Both the position numbers and the translations under genes were made by a program. A DNA stretch of 64,000 nucleotides, taken from assembly GCF_001425175.1 (NCBI RefSeq), contig NZ_LMDV01000001.1:620001-684000 (forward strand), written 5' to 3'. Source of the stretch: Nocardioides sp. Root1257 (GTDB taxonomy: Bacteria > Actinomycetota > Actinomycetes > Propionibacteriales > Nocardioidaceae). The first letter of the stretch is position 1, and each line of letters starts with the position of its first letter. Positions 63,291 to 64,000 of this stretch are shown here, one piece after another. The notes beneath the pieces are model-generated. The model did not search any database, was not told the DNA's origin, and saw nothing but the letters and a program-made list of their open reading frames with translations.

Positions 63291-64000
63291 TACAGCCTCG
63301 CCACCCACTCGGCGTAGAAGATGCCGAGCCCACCCGCGACGCAGAGCCCGGTGATGATCCAGAAGCGGATCACCACAGTGATCTGCTCCCAGCCGAGCAT
63401 CTCGAAGTGGTGGTGGATCGGCGTCATCCGGAAGACCCGGCGGCCGGTGCCGGTCAGCCGCTTGGTGACCTTGAAGGTGCCGACCTGGATGATGACCGAG
63501 ACGGTCTCGAGGACGAACAGTCCGCCCAGCACCACGAGGAGCAGCTCGGTGCGGGTCAGGATCGCGAGCCCCGCCAGCGCCGCGCCCAGCGAGAGCGAGC
63601 CGGTGTCGCCCATGAAGATCGCGGCCGGCGAGGCGTTCCACCACAGGAAGCCGAAGCACGCGCCCGTGAGCGCGGCGGAGACGATCGCGAGGTCGAGCGG
63701 ATCTCGGACGTCGTAGCAGAGCGGCGTCGTCGGGTCGGCGCCACAGAACTGGTTGCTCTGCCAGATGTTCACGATCATGTACGCCGCGAACACCATGGTG
63801 GAGGCGCCTGCGGCGAGCCCGTCGAGGCCGTCGGCGAGGTTCACGCCGTTGCTGGTGCCGACGATGATCAGCCAGAACAGCAGCACGGCCAGCACCGTGG
63901 GCAGGGCGAGCCAGCTGATGTCGCGCAGGAACGAGATCTTCTCGGAGGCCGGCGTGACGCCGTTCTCGTCCTCGAGCCACGGCGACAGTGCGAGCGCACC
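63290..64000 (-). CDS. mraY: Phospho-N-acetylmuramoyl-pentapeptide transferase MraY (5' end outside window)
   Basis: 236 C-terminal residues are visible and the frame is open at base 64000, so roughly a third of the usual 360 residues is missing. It transfers phospho-MurNAc-pentapeptide to undecaprenyl phosphate, giving lipid I. VGTSNGVNLADGLDGLAAG is the Asp-containing active-site motif, and TPIHHHFEMLGWEQITVV is the conserved HHHFE loop. Multi-helix membrane protein; murD follows with a 1-nt overlap. Confidence 0.95.
   Translation of the reverse strand, partial: GALALSPWLEDENGVTPASEKISFLRDISWLALPTVLAVLLFWLIIVGTSNGVNLADGLDGLAAGASTMVFAAYMIVNIWQSNQFCGADPTTPLCYDVRDPLDLAIVSAALTGACFGFLWWNASPAAIFMGDTGSLSLGAALAGLAILTRTELLLVVLGGLFVLETVSVIIQVGTFKVTKRLTGTGRRVFRMTPIHHHFEMLGWEQITVVIRFWIITGLCVAGGLGIFYAEWVARL

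Overview
The window is high-GC DNA from an actinobacterium. Gene content and order (a decaprenyl-phosphoarabinose gene trio, an ANTAR response regulator, PriA-type hisA, a his/trp block, and a dcw cluster ending in sepF-yggT-divIVA) resemble Mycobacterium and Streptomyces. The overall style is closest to Nocardioidaceae such as Nocardioides; that family-level placement is inference. Many genes begin with a -10 hexamer (TANNNT) 6-8 nt before the start codon, the pattern of leaderless transcription. It reads as ordinary chromosome: no insertion sequence, prophage, CRISPR array or replication origin was seen.

Layout. 1-4248: dprE2 (cut by the window edge), dprE1 and ubiA on the minus strand, making decaprenyl-phosphoarabinose, diverging from a flippase-like gene. 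4242-8877: polA, a hotdog thioesterase, a GNAT acetyltransferase and a DUF554 membrane protein. 9029-14872: a branched-chain amino acid type ABC importer, with the binding protein on plus facing a convergent livH-M-G-F operon; LivH carries an unusual exported N-terminal domain. 15014-16588: pdtaR, a 66-aa unknown gene with a clear promoter, an odd tRNA with anticodon CAA but no long variable arm, a stand-alone helix-turn-helix protein, and a small membrane protein. 16654-24269: pyk and gltBD (glutamate synthase).

24404-30903: lgt, a Sco-like lipoprotein, trpA-B-C, three small membrane proteins of the trp/his neighbourhood and hisI; trpE is missing from the place it holds in many relatives. 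31018-36599: a heterodimeric ABC exporter with one degenerate ATP site, a TIGR03085 protein, a beta-propeller lipoprotein and a small membrane protein. 36604-42084: hisD-C-B-H-(107 aa)-A-F, a tightly overlapping histidine operon. 42244-45606: LON-domain protein, YbaK deacylase, DUF3352 and DUF2567 proteins. 45603-49157: dnaE1. 49394-52650: a GNAT-chorismate mutase fusion, rluD, lspA and a DksA/TraR zinc-finger protein with a 26-unit Lys/Ala repeat tail.

52816-64000: the division and cell-wall cluster read leftwards, mraY (cut by the window edge)-murD-ftsW-murG-murC-ftsQ-ftsZ-pgeF-yggS-sepF-yggT-divIVA, closed by a strong hairpin terminator. These genes make and flip lipid II, build the Z-ring and direct polar growth. 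Two copies of a palindromic element (GGTGGTTTCGAG...CTCGAAACCACC) sit between operons near 30.9 kb and 42.2 kb. No gap between genes exceeds about 300 bases.
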